Positions 19,317 to 27,400 of a stretch of DNA of 64,000 nt are shown one piece after another (position 1 is the stretch's first letter; every line of letters starts with the position of its first letter). The notes under the pieces were generated by a model. It was not told where the DNA came from and ran no database searches. It worked only from the letters and a program-made list of their open reading frames with translations. The stretch lies in NCBI RefSeq assembly GCF_003075525.1, contig NZ_QDDR01000001.1, positions 248,001 through 312,000 on the forward strand, written 5' to 3'. This DNA is from Pararhodobacter aggregans (lineage in GTDB: Bacteria; Pseudomonadota; Alphaproteobacteria; Rhodobacterales; Rhodobacteraceae). A program made the translations under genes and the position numbers.

Positions 19317-19345
19317 GGCCCGGTCCCGGGTTCCGGGGCCGGGCC
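19317..19345 (+). other. Strong hairpin after the GTA capsid gene
   Basis: GGCCCGGTCCC (19317-19327) pairs with GGGGCCGGGCC (19335-19345): 11 bp with one G-U pair and a 7-nt loop, starting 13 nt after the capsid stop. No U-tract follows, so it is more likely a 3' stabiliser or processing point than a terminator. The remaining 130 bp before g6 show nothing further except the AGGAGG ribosome site of g6. Confidence 0.55.
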
Positions 19346-19476
19346 GATGGCGGCGCAGACGCGCGGGGACGGCAGAAGGCCGACACCCCGCATCGTCCGG
19401 CTGCTCCCCCTCCGTGCGAGCGCTGCGGGGGCGCGTCTGCGCCGATCAACCGGAACAGGGATTTCAGGAGGCAAGC

Positions 19477-20076
19477 ATGGACCTGATAGAGACCAGCATC
19501 GTCGCGGATGGCGTCCTGCCGGTTGCAGCCTTCCGGGCGCATCTGCGGCTGGGCACCGGCTTTGCCGACGAGACCACGGGCGATGCGCTGCTGATCCAGT
19601 ATCTGCGCGCCGCCATCGCCGCCATCGAGGCGCGGACCGGCAAGGTGCTGATCGCGCGCGATTTCCGCCTGATCCTGCCGCGCTGGCGCTGGCCGGATGT
19701 GCAGGCCCTGCCGGTCGCGCCGGTCTCGGTCGTGACCGCGGTCCGGCTGGTCGATGCCGGGGGCGGCGCGGAAACCGCCGATCCGGGCGGCTGGCGGCTG
19801 GCGGTCGACACCCACCGCCCGGTGCTGCTGGCCACCGGGGCGGTGCTGCCGGGGGTGCCCGCGAACGGCCGGGTCGAGGTCGATTTCACCGCCGGTTTCG
19901 GCGCGGGCTGGGACGCGGTGCCCGACGATCTGCGTCAGGCGGTGCTGCTGCTGGCCGCGCGATTCTATGACAGCCGCATCGCGGGCGGCACGGGGGTCGA
20001 GCCGATCCCCGGACCGGTGGCGGCGCTGCTGGCGCGGTGGATGGCGCTCAGGGTGACGGCCGGGGGGCATCGCTGA
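19477..20076 (+). CDS. GTA head-tail adaptor (g6)
   Basis: 199-residue protein of the phage gp6/phiE125 gp8-like connector family that sits under the portal. The N-terminal part is helical (LPVAAFRAHLRLGTGFADETTGDALLIQYLRAAIAAIEARTGKVL), and the C-terminal helix DDLRQAVLLLAARFYDSRI followed by PGPVAALLARWM is typical of these adaptors. Start ATG has CAGGAGG upstream; the stop overlaps the next start by one base, so g6 and g7 are translationally coupled. Confidence 0.88.
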   Translation: MDLIETSIVADGVLPVAAFRAHLRLGTGFADETTGDALLIQYLRAAIAAIEARTGKVLIARDFRLILPRWRWPDVQALPVAPVSVVTAVRLVDAGGGAETADPGGWRLAVDTHRPVLLATGAVLPGVPANGRVEVDFTAGFGAGWDAVPDDLRQAVLLLAARFYDSRIAGGTGVEPIPGPVAALLARWMALRVTAGGHR

Positions 20077-20411
20077 TGGCCTATGCCCCGACCCGGCCGA
20101 TGGCGCTGGAAGAGGCGCTCGCCACCCCCGACGGGGCGGGCGGCTACACGACCACCTGGTCCGCGCTGGGCACGCTGTGGTGCGAGCTGCGTGCGGGCGC
20201 GGGCTCCGAACGCCGGGGGCTCATCGCACCCGAGGGACGGATGCTGTTCCGCATCTTCCTGCGCGCCGCCCCCCAGGGCAGCCCGCAGCGCCCCCGTCCC
20301 GGCCAGCGCCTGACCGAGGGCGCGCGCATCTTCACCATCCTCGCCGTCAGCGAGGCCGATGCGGCAGGCGCCTGGCTGGTCTGCCACGCGCGTGAGGAGG
20401 TTCCGGCATGA
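20076..20411 (+). CDS. GTA phage head closure / head-tail stopper protein (g7)
   Basis: 111-residue small beta-barrel connector of the SPP1 gp16-like head-closure family. Visible features: EEALATPDGAGGYTTTWSALGTLWCELRAGAGSERRG, then FRIFLRAAPQGSPQRPRPGQRLTEGARIFTILAVSEAD, the GxRxxxxxRxF pattern common to this family, and a C-terminal VCHAREE. Starts at the base overlapping the g6 stop and overlaps g8 by 4 bp (ATGA). Confidence 0.85.
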   Translation: MAYAPTRPMALEEALATPDGAGGYTTTWSALGTLWCELRAGAGSERRGLIAPEGRMLFRIFLRAAPQGSPQRPRPGQRLTEGARIFTILAVSEADAAGAWLVCHAREEVPA

Positions 20412-20815
20412 GCTATCAGGCCACCGCCGCGCTGCAGGTCGCGCTCTATGACCTGCTCACGGGCGACGCGACGCTCGCCGGGCTTCTGCCGGGCGGCATC
20501 TTCGATGCGCCGCCGCCCGGCACGCCGCAGGGCACCTATGGCGTGATCGGCGAGGAAGAGGCGATCGACCGCTCGGACGGGACCGGCGCGGGCGCCGAAC
20601 ATCGCCTGCTGGTGCAGGTCGTCTCGGATGCGAGCGGTTTCGCCACCGCCAAGGCCGCCGCCGCCCGGATCGCCGCGATCCTGCCCGGCACGCAGCCCGC
20701 GCTGGCCACCGGCCGGGTCGTGGCGATCTGGTTCCACCAGGCGCAGGCCCGCCGGGCCGAGGGCAACGCCTTCCGCCGCATCGACCTGCGCTTCCGGGTG
20801 CGGATCGAGATCTGA
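20408..20815 (+). CDS. GTA tail completion protein, DUF3168 (g8)
   Basis: 135-residue DUF3168 protein, the tail terminator that joins tube to head in GTA particles and related phages. Key segments are ALQVALYDLLTGDATLAGLLPGGIFDAPPPGTPQGTYGVIGEEEAIDRSDGTGAGAEHRLLVQVVSDASGF and the final beta strand FRRIDLRFRVRIEI. Overlaps the g7 stop by 4 bp and precedes the major tail gene by 24 bp. Confidence 0.9.
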   Translation: MSYQATAALQVALYDLLTGDATLAGLLPGGIFDAPPPGTPQGTYGVIGEEEAIDRSDGTGAGAEHRLLVQVVSDASGFATAKAAAARIAAILPGTQPALATGRVVAIWFHQAQARRAEGNAFRRIDLRFRVRIEI

Positions 20816-20839
20816 CAATCTTTCAAAGGAGTGGCCGGG

Positions 20840-21337
20840 ATGGCTGTGCAAAGCGGCAAGGATCTTCTGATCAAGATGGACATGACCGGCGCCGGTCTGT
20901 TCGAGACCATCGCGGGCCTTCGCGCCACGCGGATCAGCTTCAACGCCGAGACGGTCGATGTGACCAGCCTCGACAGTCTGGGTGGCTGGCGCGAGCTGCT
21001 GGCGGGGGCAGGGGTCAAGGCGGCGTCGATCTCGGGCTCGGGCGTGTTCCGGGACGAGGCGACGGATGAACGGGCCCGCGCGGTCTTCTTCAACGGCGAG
21101 ATCCCCGAGTTTCAGGTGGTGATCCCGGATTTCGGCACCGTCGAGGGGCCGTTCCAGATCACCGCCATCGAATACGCGGGCAGCTACAACGGCGAGGCCA
21201 CGTTCGAGATGTCGATGGCCTCGGCCGGCGCGCTCGACTTCGTGGTGGCGACGCCGCTCGCCCCCGATCCCGAGGATTACATGGGCGACGGCGGCGACCA
21301 GCCGCCGGAAATGCCCGATCCTGGTGAGCCGGTCTGA
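20840..21337 (+). CDS. GTA major tail tube protein (g9)
   Basis: 165-residue tube subunit of the siphovirus-like tail, of the TP901-1-like tail family. Typical features: AVQSGKDLLIKMDMTGAGLFETIAGLRATRISFNAETVDVTSLDSLGGWRELLAGAGVKAASISGSGVF, then the beta-hairpin IPDFGTVEGPFQITAIEYAGSYNGEATFEMSMASAGALDF. The tail end is acidic and proline-rich. The ATG at 20840 has a perfect AAAGGAG 8 nt upstream, the best ribosome site of the cluster, consistent with a high-copy structural protein. Overlaps g10 by one base. Confidence 0.93.
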   Translation: MAVQSGKDLLIKMDMTGAGLFETIAGLRATRISFNAETVDVTSLDSLGGWRELLAGAGVKAASISGSGVFRDEATDERARAVFFNGEIPEFQVVIPDFGTVEGPFQITAIEYAGSYNGEATFEMSMASAGALDFVVATPLAPDPEDYMGDGGDQPPEMPDPGEPV

Positions 21338-21660
21338 TGGTCAATCCCATGGCCGGGGAAGTGGCGCTGGTCCTCGATGGCGAGCGGCGGGTGCTGAAGC
21401 TGACGCTGGGGGCGCTGGCGGAACTGGAAGAGGCGCTGGGCGCCGAGTCGCTGGTGGCGCTGGTCGAACGGTTCGAGACCGGCGGCTTCCGGGCCCGCGA
21501 CGTGATGGCGCTCCTGTTGGCGGGGCTGCACGGCGGGGGGCATCCGCTGCCCGCCTCGGCCCTGCTCGGCGCCGAGATCGAGGGCGGGGCGGTCGAGGCC
21601 GCGCGCGTCGCGGGCCTGTTGCTGGCGCGGGCCTTCAACCCGGCGGGGGCCGCGGGGTGA
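21337..21660 (+). CDS. GTA tail assembly chaperone (g10)
   Basis: 107-residue GTA TAC-like protein. A beta hairpin (GEVALVLDGERRVLKLTLGALAELEEALG) is followed by helices (LVALVERFETGGFRARDVMALLLAGL, VEAARVAGLLLARAF), matching the phage tail tube protein/gain-of-function TAC group seen in GTA clusters. It lies between tube and tape measure genes, where long-tailed phages encode two chaperones, often related by frameshift. Here the second chaperone (g10.1) starts at a GTG overlapping the g10 stop by 4 bases. Confidence 0.85.
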   Translation: MVNPMAGEVALVLDGERRVLKLTLGALAELEEALGAESLVALVERFETGGFRARDVMALLLAGLHGGGHPLPASALLGAEIEGGAVEAARVAGLLLARAFNPAGAAG

Positions 21661-21992
21661 GGGGGCTCGACTGGCCGGGGCTGATGCGGGCGGGACTGCA
21701 TGGGCTGGGGCTCAGGCCCGCCGAGTTCTGGGCCCTCACCCCGGCCGAACTGATGATGATGCTGGGCCGCGACGAGGCGGCCCGGCCGGGTTTCACCCGC
21801 GCAAGGCTCGACGCCTTGCTCAAGCGCTTCCCGGATCAGGGAAGGAAGGGAGCGGAGAATGGCGACGCTGGAGGAACTGAACGCGCAGCTGGCCGAGCTG
21901 GAGGCGCAGATCGGCGCGACCTCGGACCAGGTGGCGGCCTTCGATTCCGGTCTCGGCGACATGGGGCGCAACCTGATCGAGACGAACCGTGA
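21657..21992 (+). CDS. GTA phage tail assembly chaperone, rcc01693 family (g10.1)
   Basis: 111 residues from a GTG overlapping the g10 stop (GTGA). The first 65 residues hold the family core LDWPGLMRAGLHGLGLRPAEFWALTPAELMMMLGRDEAARPGFTRARLDALLKRFPD. This core is about the whole length of known members as I recall them. The frame then continues 134 bp into the tape measure gene with a Gly/Arg-rich tail (AGGTERAAGRAGGADRRD), which looks like out-of-frame sequence of the next gene rather than conserved protein. Either the stop codon was lost here or the tail is tolerated. Confidence 0.75.
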   Translation: MRGLDWPGLMRAGLHGLGLRPAEFWALTPAELMMMLGRDEAARPGFTRARLDALLKRFPDQGRKGAENGDAGGTERAAGRAGGADRRDLGPGGGLRFRSRRHGAQPDRDEP

Positions 21993-22509
21993 GATGGCCG
22001 GCCTGTCGCGGTCCTTGGGATCGGGGCTGAGGCGGGCCTTTGACGGCGTGGTTTTCGACGGCCAGCGGTTGTCCGACGCGATGCGCGGCCTCGGCCGGTC
22101 GATCAGCGAGGCGATCTATTCCGCGGCCATGCGCCCGGTGCAATCGGCGCTGGGCGGCGCGCTGTCCTCGGCGATCGGCGGGCTGGCCAACAGCCTGCTG
22201 CCCTTCGCCAATGGCGCGTCCTTCAGCCAGGGCCGGGTCATGCCCTTCGCGCAGGGCGGCATCGTCTCCTCGCCCGTCGCCTTTTCGATGCGGGGCGGCT
22301 CCGGCCTGATGGGCGAGGCCGGGCCCGAGGCGATCCTGCCGCTGGCCCGCGGCGCGGACGGCAGGCTGGGGGTGCGCGGCGCGGGCGGGCGGGCCACCAG
22401 CGTGGTCATCAACGTGACCACCCCCGATGTCGCCGGATTCCAGCGCAGCCAGAGCCAGATCGCCGCGCAGATGCAGCGCCTGCTGGCCCAGGGTCAGCGC
22501 AATTATTGA
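21859..22509 (+). CDS. GTA tail tape measure protein, short (g11)
   Basis: 216-residue tape measure, very short as in all GTAs, matching their short tails. N-terminal coiled coil (LEELNAQLAELEAQIGATSDQVAAFDSGLGDMGRNLIETNREMAGLSRSLG), a central hydrophobic/Gly-Ala segment (PVQSALGGALSSAIGGLANSLLPFANG), and the conserved tape-measure C-terminus with FAQGGIVSSPVAFSMRGGSGLMGEAGPEAILPLARGADGRLGV followed by SVVINVTTPDVAGFQRSQSQIAAQMQRLL. GGAG precedes the ATG. Confidence 0.92.
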   Translation: MATLEELNAQLAELEAQIGATSDQVAAFDSGLGDMGRNLIETNREMAGLSRSLGSGLRRAFDGVVFDGQRLSDAMRGLGRSISEAIYSAAMRPVQSALGGALSSAIGGLANSLLPFANGASFSQGRVMPFAQGGIVSSPVAFSMRGGSGLMGEAGPEAILPLARGADGRLGVRGAGGRATSVVINVTTPDVAGFQRSQSQIAAQMQRLLAQGQRNY

Positions 22510-22523
22510 GCGGGGACACCGAC

Positions 22524-23156
22524 ATGGCCTTCCACGAGATCCGTTTCCCCGCCAATCTGAGCTTCGGCTCCCTGGGCGGGCCCGAGCGCCGGACCGAGAT
22601 CGTCACCCTGGCGAACGGCTTCGAGGAGCGCAACACACCCTGGGCGCAGGCCCGGCGCCGCTATGACGCGGGGCTGGGGCTCAGGTCGCTTGACGATGTC
22701 GAGGTGCTGATCGCTTTCTTCGAAGCCCGGCAGGGTCGCCTGCACGGCTTTCGCTGGAAGGACTGGGCCGATTTCAAGACCGGCCGCGCCTCGCGCGCGA
22801 TCACGCCGCTGGACCAGTCGCTGGGTTACGGTGACGGGGTCAGGCACGATTTCCAGCTGACGAAGACCTATCGCTCGGGCGATTGGGCGGCCACGCGGGT
22901 GCTGACCAAGCCGGTGACCGGAACGCTCAGGCTTGCCATCGGCGGCACCGAGCAGCCCGAGGGGCTGGCCTGGCAGGTCGATCCCGCCACCGGCATCGTC
23001 AGCTTTGACGCGCCGCCCGGGGTCGGGGCCGAGGTGACGATGGGTTGCGAATTCGACGTGCCGGTGCGTTTCGACACCGACCTCGTGCAGGTCTCGGTCG
23101 CCTCGTTCCAGGCGGGCGACGTGCCCAAGGTCCCGGTGATCGAGGTGCGGCAATGA
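22524..23156 (+). CDS. GTA distal tail protein, DUF2460 (g12)
   Basis: 210-residue DUF2460 protein, the distal tail (Dit-like) hub component of RcGTA. Landmarks: FHEIRFPANLSFGSLGGPERRTEIVTLANGFEERNTPWAQARRRYDAG, then LIAFFEARQGRLHGFRWKDWADFK, VTMGCEFDVPVRFDTDLVQVS. Start taken at MAFHEIRFPA; an in-frame TTG 18 nt upstream adds only a short lead. Overlaps g13 by 4 bp. Confidence 0.95.
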   Translation: MAFHEIRFPANLSFGSLGGPERRTEIVTLANGFEERNTPWAQARRRYDAGLGLRSLDDVEVLIAFFEARQGRLHGFRWKDWADFKTGRASRAITPLDQSLGYGDGVRHDFQLTKTYRSGDWAATRVLTKPVTGTLRLAIGGTEQPEGLAWQVDPATGIVSFDAPPGVGAEVTMGCEFDVPVRFDTDLVQVSVASFQAGDVPKVPVIEVRQ

Positions 23157-24016
23157 GCGAACTCACCACCACCCGCGCCCGGGCCTGGGCGCTCAGGCGC
23201 GCGGATGGCGCGGTGCTGGGCTTCACCGACCACGACCGCGACCTTGCCTTCGACGGCATCGCCTTTCGCGCCGGGACCGGCATGACGGCCAGCGCCATCG
23301 TGCAGGGGACCGGGCTGTCGGTGGACAATACCGAGGCCACGGGCGCGCTGTCCGATGCGGCGCTGACCGAGGGGGATATCCTGGCCGGGCTCTACGACGG
23401 GGCCGAGCTGACCATCTGGGAGGTCGACTGGACCGATCCCCTCTGGCGCCGCATCCTGTTTCGCGGCTCGCTGGGCGAGATCACGCGGCTGGACCGGGCC
23501 TTCAAGGCGGAACTGCGCGGGTTGACCGAGCCCCTGTCCAAGGCGGGCGGGCGGGTGTTCGGCGCGCTCTGCCCGGCGGTTCTGGGGGATGCCACCTGCA
23601 CCTTCGACCTGACGCAGCCCGGCTTCGCCGCCGAGGTTCCGTTGCTGGCGGTCGCCGAGGGCGGCGCGGTGCTGGAGATCGCCGAGCTGCCGGAATTCGC
23701 CGCCGATTGGTTCGTCGATGGCGCGGCGCGGTTTCTGGATGGCGCCGCGGCGGGCATGGTCGTGCCGGTCCGGCGGGAAGAATCCTTGCCCGGGCGGCGG
23801 CGCTTCTCCCTCTGGTCCGCGCCCGGGTTCGAACCGGCGCCGGGCGATACGCTCAGGATCGAGGCGGGCTGCGACAAGCGGTTCCAGACCTGCCGGTTGA
23901 AGTTCCTCAACCAGCGGAATTTCCAGGGTTTCCCGCATATCCCTTCGGAAGACTGGCTGCAGGCCACGCCGCGTATCGACGGGCCGAACTCGGGCGGGAG
24001 CCTCACCCATGGCTGA
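23153..24016 (+). CDS. GTA baseplate hub protein, DUF2163 (g13)
   Basis: 287-residue DUF2163 protein forming part of the GTA tail-tip hub. Contains the family blocks LTTTRARAWALRRADGAVLGFTDHDRDLAFDGI, ALSDAALTEGDILAGLYDGAELTIWEVDW, the cysteine-bearing KAGGRVFGALCPAVLGDATCTFDL, and the C-terminal GCDKRFQTCRLKFLNQRNFQGFPHIPSEDWL. In RcGTA structures this protein binds an iron-sulfur cluster through conserved cysteines; four cysteines at matching places (two mid-protein, two near the end) are present here. Overlaps g14 by 8 bp. Confidence 0.93.
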   Translation: MSELTTTRARAWALRRADGAVLGFTDHDRDLAFDGIAFRAGTGMTASAIVQGTGLSVDNTEATGALSDAALTEGDILAGLYDGAELTIWEVDWTDPLWRRILFRGSLGEITRLDRAFKAELRGLTEPLSKAGGRVFGALCPAVLGDATCTFDLTQPGFAAEVPLLAVAEGGAVLEIAELPEFAADWFVDGAARFLDGAAAGMVVPVRREESLPGRRRFSLWSAPGFEPAPGDTLRIEAGCDKRFQTCRLKFLNQRNFQGFPHIPSEDWLQATPRIDGPNSGGSLTHG

Positions 24017-24440
24017 CGCCCGAACGGCGCTTGTTGCCGAGGCCCGGCGCTGGATCGGCACGCCCTACCGGCATCAGGCTTCGGTCCTCGGCGCGGGCTG
24101 CGATTGCCTCGGCCTGATCCGCGGCCTCTGGCGGGCCCGGCACGGAACCGAGCCCGAGGCGCTGCCGCCCTATGGCCCGGACTGGGCGGAATCGGGCGGG
24201 GCCGAGGCGCTCTGGCAGGGCCTTTCCCGCCACCTGCGTCCGGCCCCGGGCGATCCCGCGCCGGGCGACGTGCTGCTTTTCCGGATGCGCGCGCGCTCGG
24301 TCGCGAAACATCTGGGCGTGCTGACCGAGGCCGGGCCGAACGCCCGTTTCATCCATGCCTATTGCGGCCACGGGGTTGTCGAAAGCCCGCTGAGCCAGCC
24401 CTGGGCGCGCCGCATCGTGGCGCGTTTCGAGTTGACGTGA
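24009..24440 (+). CDS. GTA NlpC/P60-family peptidase (g14)
   Basis: 143-residue cell-wall peptidase at the tail tip, expected to cut peptidoglycan peptides to help DNA cross the recipient envelope. The catalytic cysteine is in GAGCDCLGLIRG (about residues 28-39, second Cys), the catalytic histidine in RSVAKHLGVLTE near 100, and a third polar residue in RFIHAYCGHGVVE near 118. No signal peptide, as it is particle-associated. Overlaps g13 and is 18 bp before g15. Confidence 0.93.
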   Translation: MADARTALVAEARRWIGTPYRHQASVLGAGCDCLGLIRGLWRARHGTEPEALPPYGPDWAESGGAEALWQGLSRHLRPAPGDPAPGDVLLFRMRARSVAKHLGVLTEAGPNARFIHAYCGHGVVESPLSQPWARRIVARFELT

Positions 24441-24458
24441 CCTGAAAGGAGCCCTCGG

Positions 24459-27400
24459 ATGGCGACCCTCCTCCTGTCCGCCGCCGGTGCGGCGATCGGC
24501 GCGAATTTCGGCGGCGCGGTGCTGGGCCTTTCGGGTCTGGTGATCGGCCGCGCCATCGGCGCCACCGTCGGCCGCCTGATCGACCAGCGGCTGCTGGGCC
24601 TGGGATCCGGCAGCGTCGACACCGGGCGCATCCAGCGGCTGCAGATCACCGGCGCCGGCGAGGGCGTGGCCTTGCCCCGCGTCTGGGGCCGGGTGCGCAC
24701 CGCCGGTCACGTCATCTGGGCCTCGCGCTTCGAGGAGATCCCGGGCCGCTCGCGCCGCACCAAGGGCGGTCTCGGCCCCAAGGTGACCGAGCAGTCGCGC
24801 TATACCGTCAGCGTGGCCATCGCGCTGGCCGAGGGGCAGATCACCGGCATCGGCCGGATCTGGGCCTATGGCGACGAGATCGCGCCCGGCGACCTGAACC
24901 TGCGGCTCTATACCGGGACCATGGACCAGCTGCCCGATCCCAAGATCGAGGCGGTCGAGGGCGCGGGCATGGCGCCCGCCTATCGCGGCACCGCCTATGT
25001 GGTGATCGAGGATCTGGACCTCGGCCCCTATGGCAACCGGCTGCCGAACCTCGCCTTCGAGGTGATCCGCGGGGCCGAAGCCGAGGGCGTCAGCACGCTG
25101 CAACAGGCCATCGAGGGCGTCGCCTGGCTGCCCGGCGCCGGGGAATACGCGCTGGCCACCGAGAAGGTGCTGCTGTCGGGGAACGGCGTCCCGGTCTTCG
25201 CCGAGGAATTCTCCATTCTGGAGGCGGCGAACGACCGGCAGGCGAACGCGCATTCCCCCTCGGGCGAGGCGGATTTCGTCACCGCGCTGAGGGCGCTGGA
25301 GAACGAGCTTCCGAACGCCAAATCCTCGCTCCTGATCGCGTCGTGGTTCGGCAACGATCTGCGCTGCGGCGCCTGTACGCTCAGGCCCAAGGTCGAGGGG
25401 CATGACCGCACCGGCAGCAACCAGCCCTGGAGCGTGGCGGGGCTGGACCGGGCCTCGGCCGCCGTGGTGCCGATGCTGGGCGGCAAGCCGGTCTATGGCG
25501 GCACGCCCTCCGACCGCTCGATCCTGCAAGCCATCGCGGCGCTGAACGGGGCCGGGCAGCGGGTCGTCTTCTACCCCTTCATCCTGATGGAGCAACTGGC
25601 CGGCAACGGCCTGCCCGACCCCTGGTCCGAGGCCGGGGACCAGCCCGCGCTGCCCTGGCGCGGCCGGATCACCACGCAGAAGGCCCCGGGCCAGCCCGGC
25701 ACCACCGACCGCAGCGCCGCCGCCACGGCCGAGGTCGCGGCCTTCTTCGGCACCGCCACGGCCGCCGATTTCACCGTCACCCCGGGCAGCGTCGGCTACT
25801 CGGGCCCCGAGGAATGGTCCTATCGCCGCTTCATCCTGCATTACGCGGCGCTCTGCGCGGCCTCGGACGGGGTGGATGCCTTCTGCATCGGCTCGGAAAT
25901 GCGCAGCCTGTTGCAGATCCGGGGCGCGGGCGACAGCTTCCCCGCCGTCGCCGCCATGGTCGACCTGCTGCACGAGGTCCGGGCAATCCTCGGCCCCGCG
26001 GTCACGCTGACCTATGCCGCCGATTGGTCGGAATACGCAGGCTATGATGCGGGCGAGGGCAACCGCTATTTCCACCTCGACCCGCTCTGGTCCGATGACG
26101 AACTCAATGTCATCGGCATCGACAATTACATGCCGCTGGCTGACTGGCGCGAGGGAGAGGCGCATGCCGATTGGCAGGCGGGCTGGCGCGATATCTACGA
26201 TCCCGACTACCTCAAGGCCAATATCGCCGGGGGCGAGGGGTTCGACTGGTATTACGCCAGCCAGCCCGAAAGGGACGCCCAGGTCCGCACCCCGATCACC
26301 GACGAGGGCGAATCCGAGCCCTGGATCTGGCGCGTCAAGGATCTGCGCCGCTGGTGGGAGAACGCGCATACCGAGCGCCACGCGGGCGTCAAACAGCCCG
26401 ACTCGACCGAATGGGAGCCGCGCTCGAAACCCGTGTGGTTCACCGAATACGGCTGCGCGGCGATCGACAAGGGCGCCAATCAGCCCAATGTCTTCCTCGA
26501 CCCGAAATCCTCGGAATCCTACGCGCCCCATGACTCGACCGGGGTGCGCGACGATCTGATGCAGATGCAATACCTGCGCGCCATGCAGGCCTATTGGACC
26601 GATCCCGCGAACAACCCGGCCTCGGACCTCTACGAGGGGCGGATGGTCGACTGGTCGCGCAGCCATGCCTGGGCCTGGGACGCACGGCCCTGGCCCTGGT
26701 TCCCGGCCCGCACCGACCTGTGGTCCGATGGCGACAACTGGCTGCGCGGGCATTGGCTGACCGGGCGGGCCTCGGCCCAGCCGCTCGACGCCGTGGTGGC
26801 CGAGATCTGCCAGCGCGCGGGCATCGCCGATGCCGATGTCTCGGGCCTTTACGGGGTGGTGCGCGGCTATGCCGTGGCCTCGACCGCGACCGGCCGCGCG
26901 GCGCTGCAACCCCTGATGCTGGCCCATGGGTTCGAGGCGGTAGAACGGGACGGCCGCCTCGTCTTCCGCATGCGCACCGGGCGCGAGCCGGTGGTGCTGG
27001 ACCCCGGCCGCCTTGTCGCGCGTGACAGTGGCGATCTGGAGGTGTCGCGCGCCTCCGAGCCCCAGACTGCGGGTCGCCTGCGCCTGACCTATATCGAGGC
27101 CGAAGGCGGGTTCGAGACCCGCAGCGCCGAGGCGGTGCATCCCGACACCCCGGCGGGCGACGCGGCCGAGACCGAGATGCCCCTGTCGCTGACCCGGGGC
27201 GAGGCCCGCACCGCCGTCAAGCGCTGGCTGACCGAGGCAAGGATCGCCCGCGACACGGCGCGCTTCGGCCAGCCGATGTCCTCGACTTTGGCGGTGGGCG
27301 ATGTGGTGACGATGCCGCAGGGCGGCGGCACCCGGCATTACCGGATCGACCGCATGGACCTGACCGGCGAGCGCGCCATCGAGGCGGTGCGCATCGAGCC

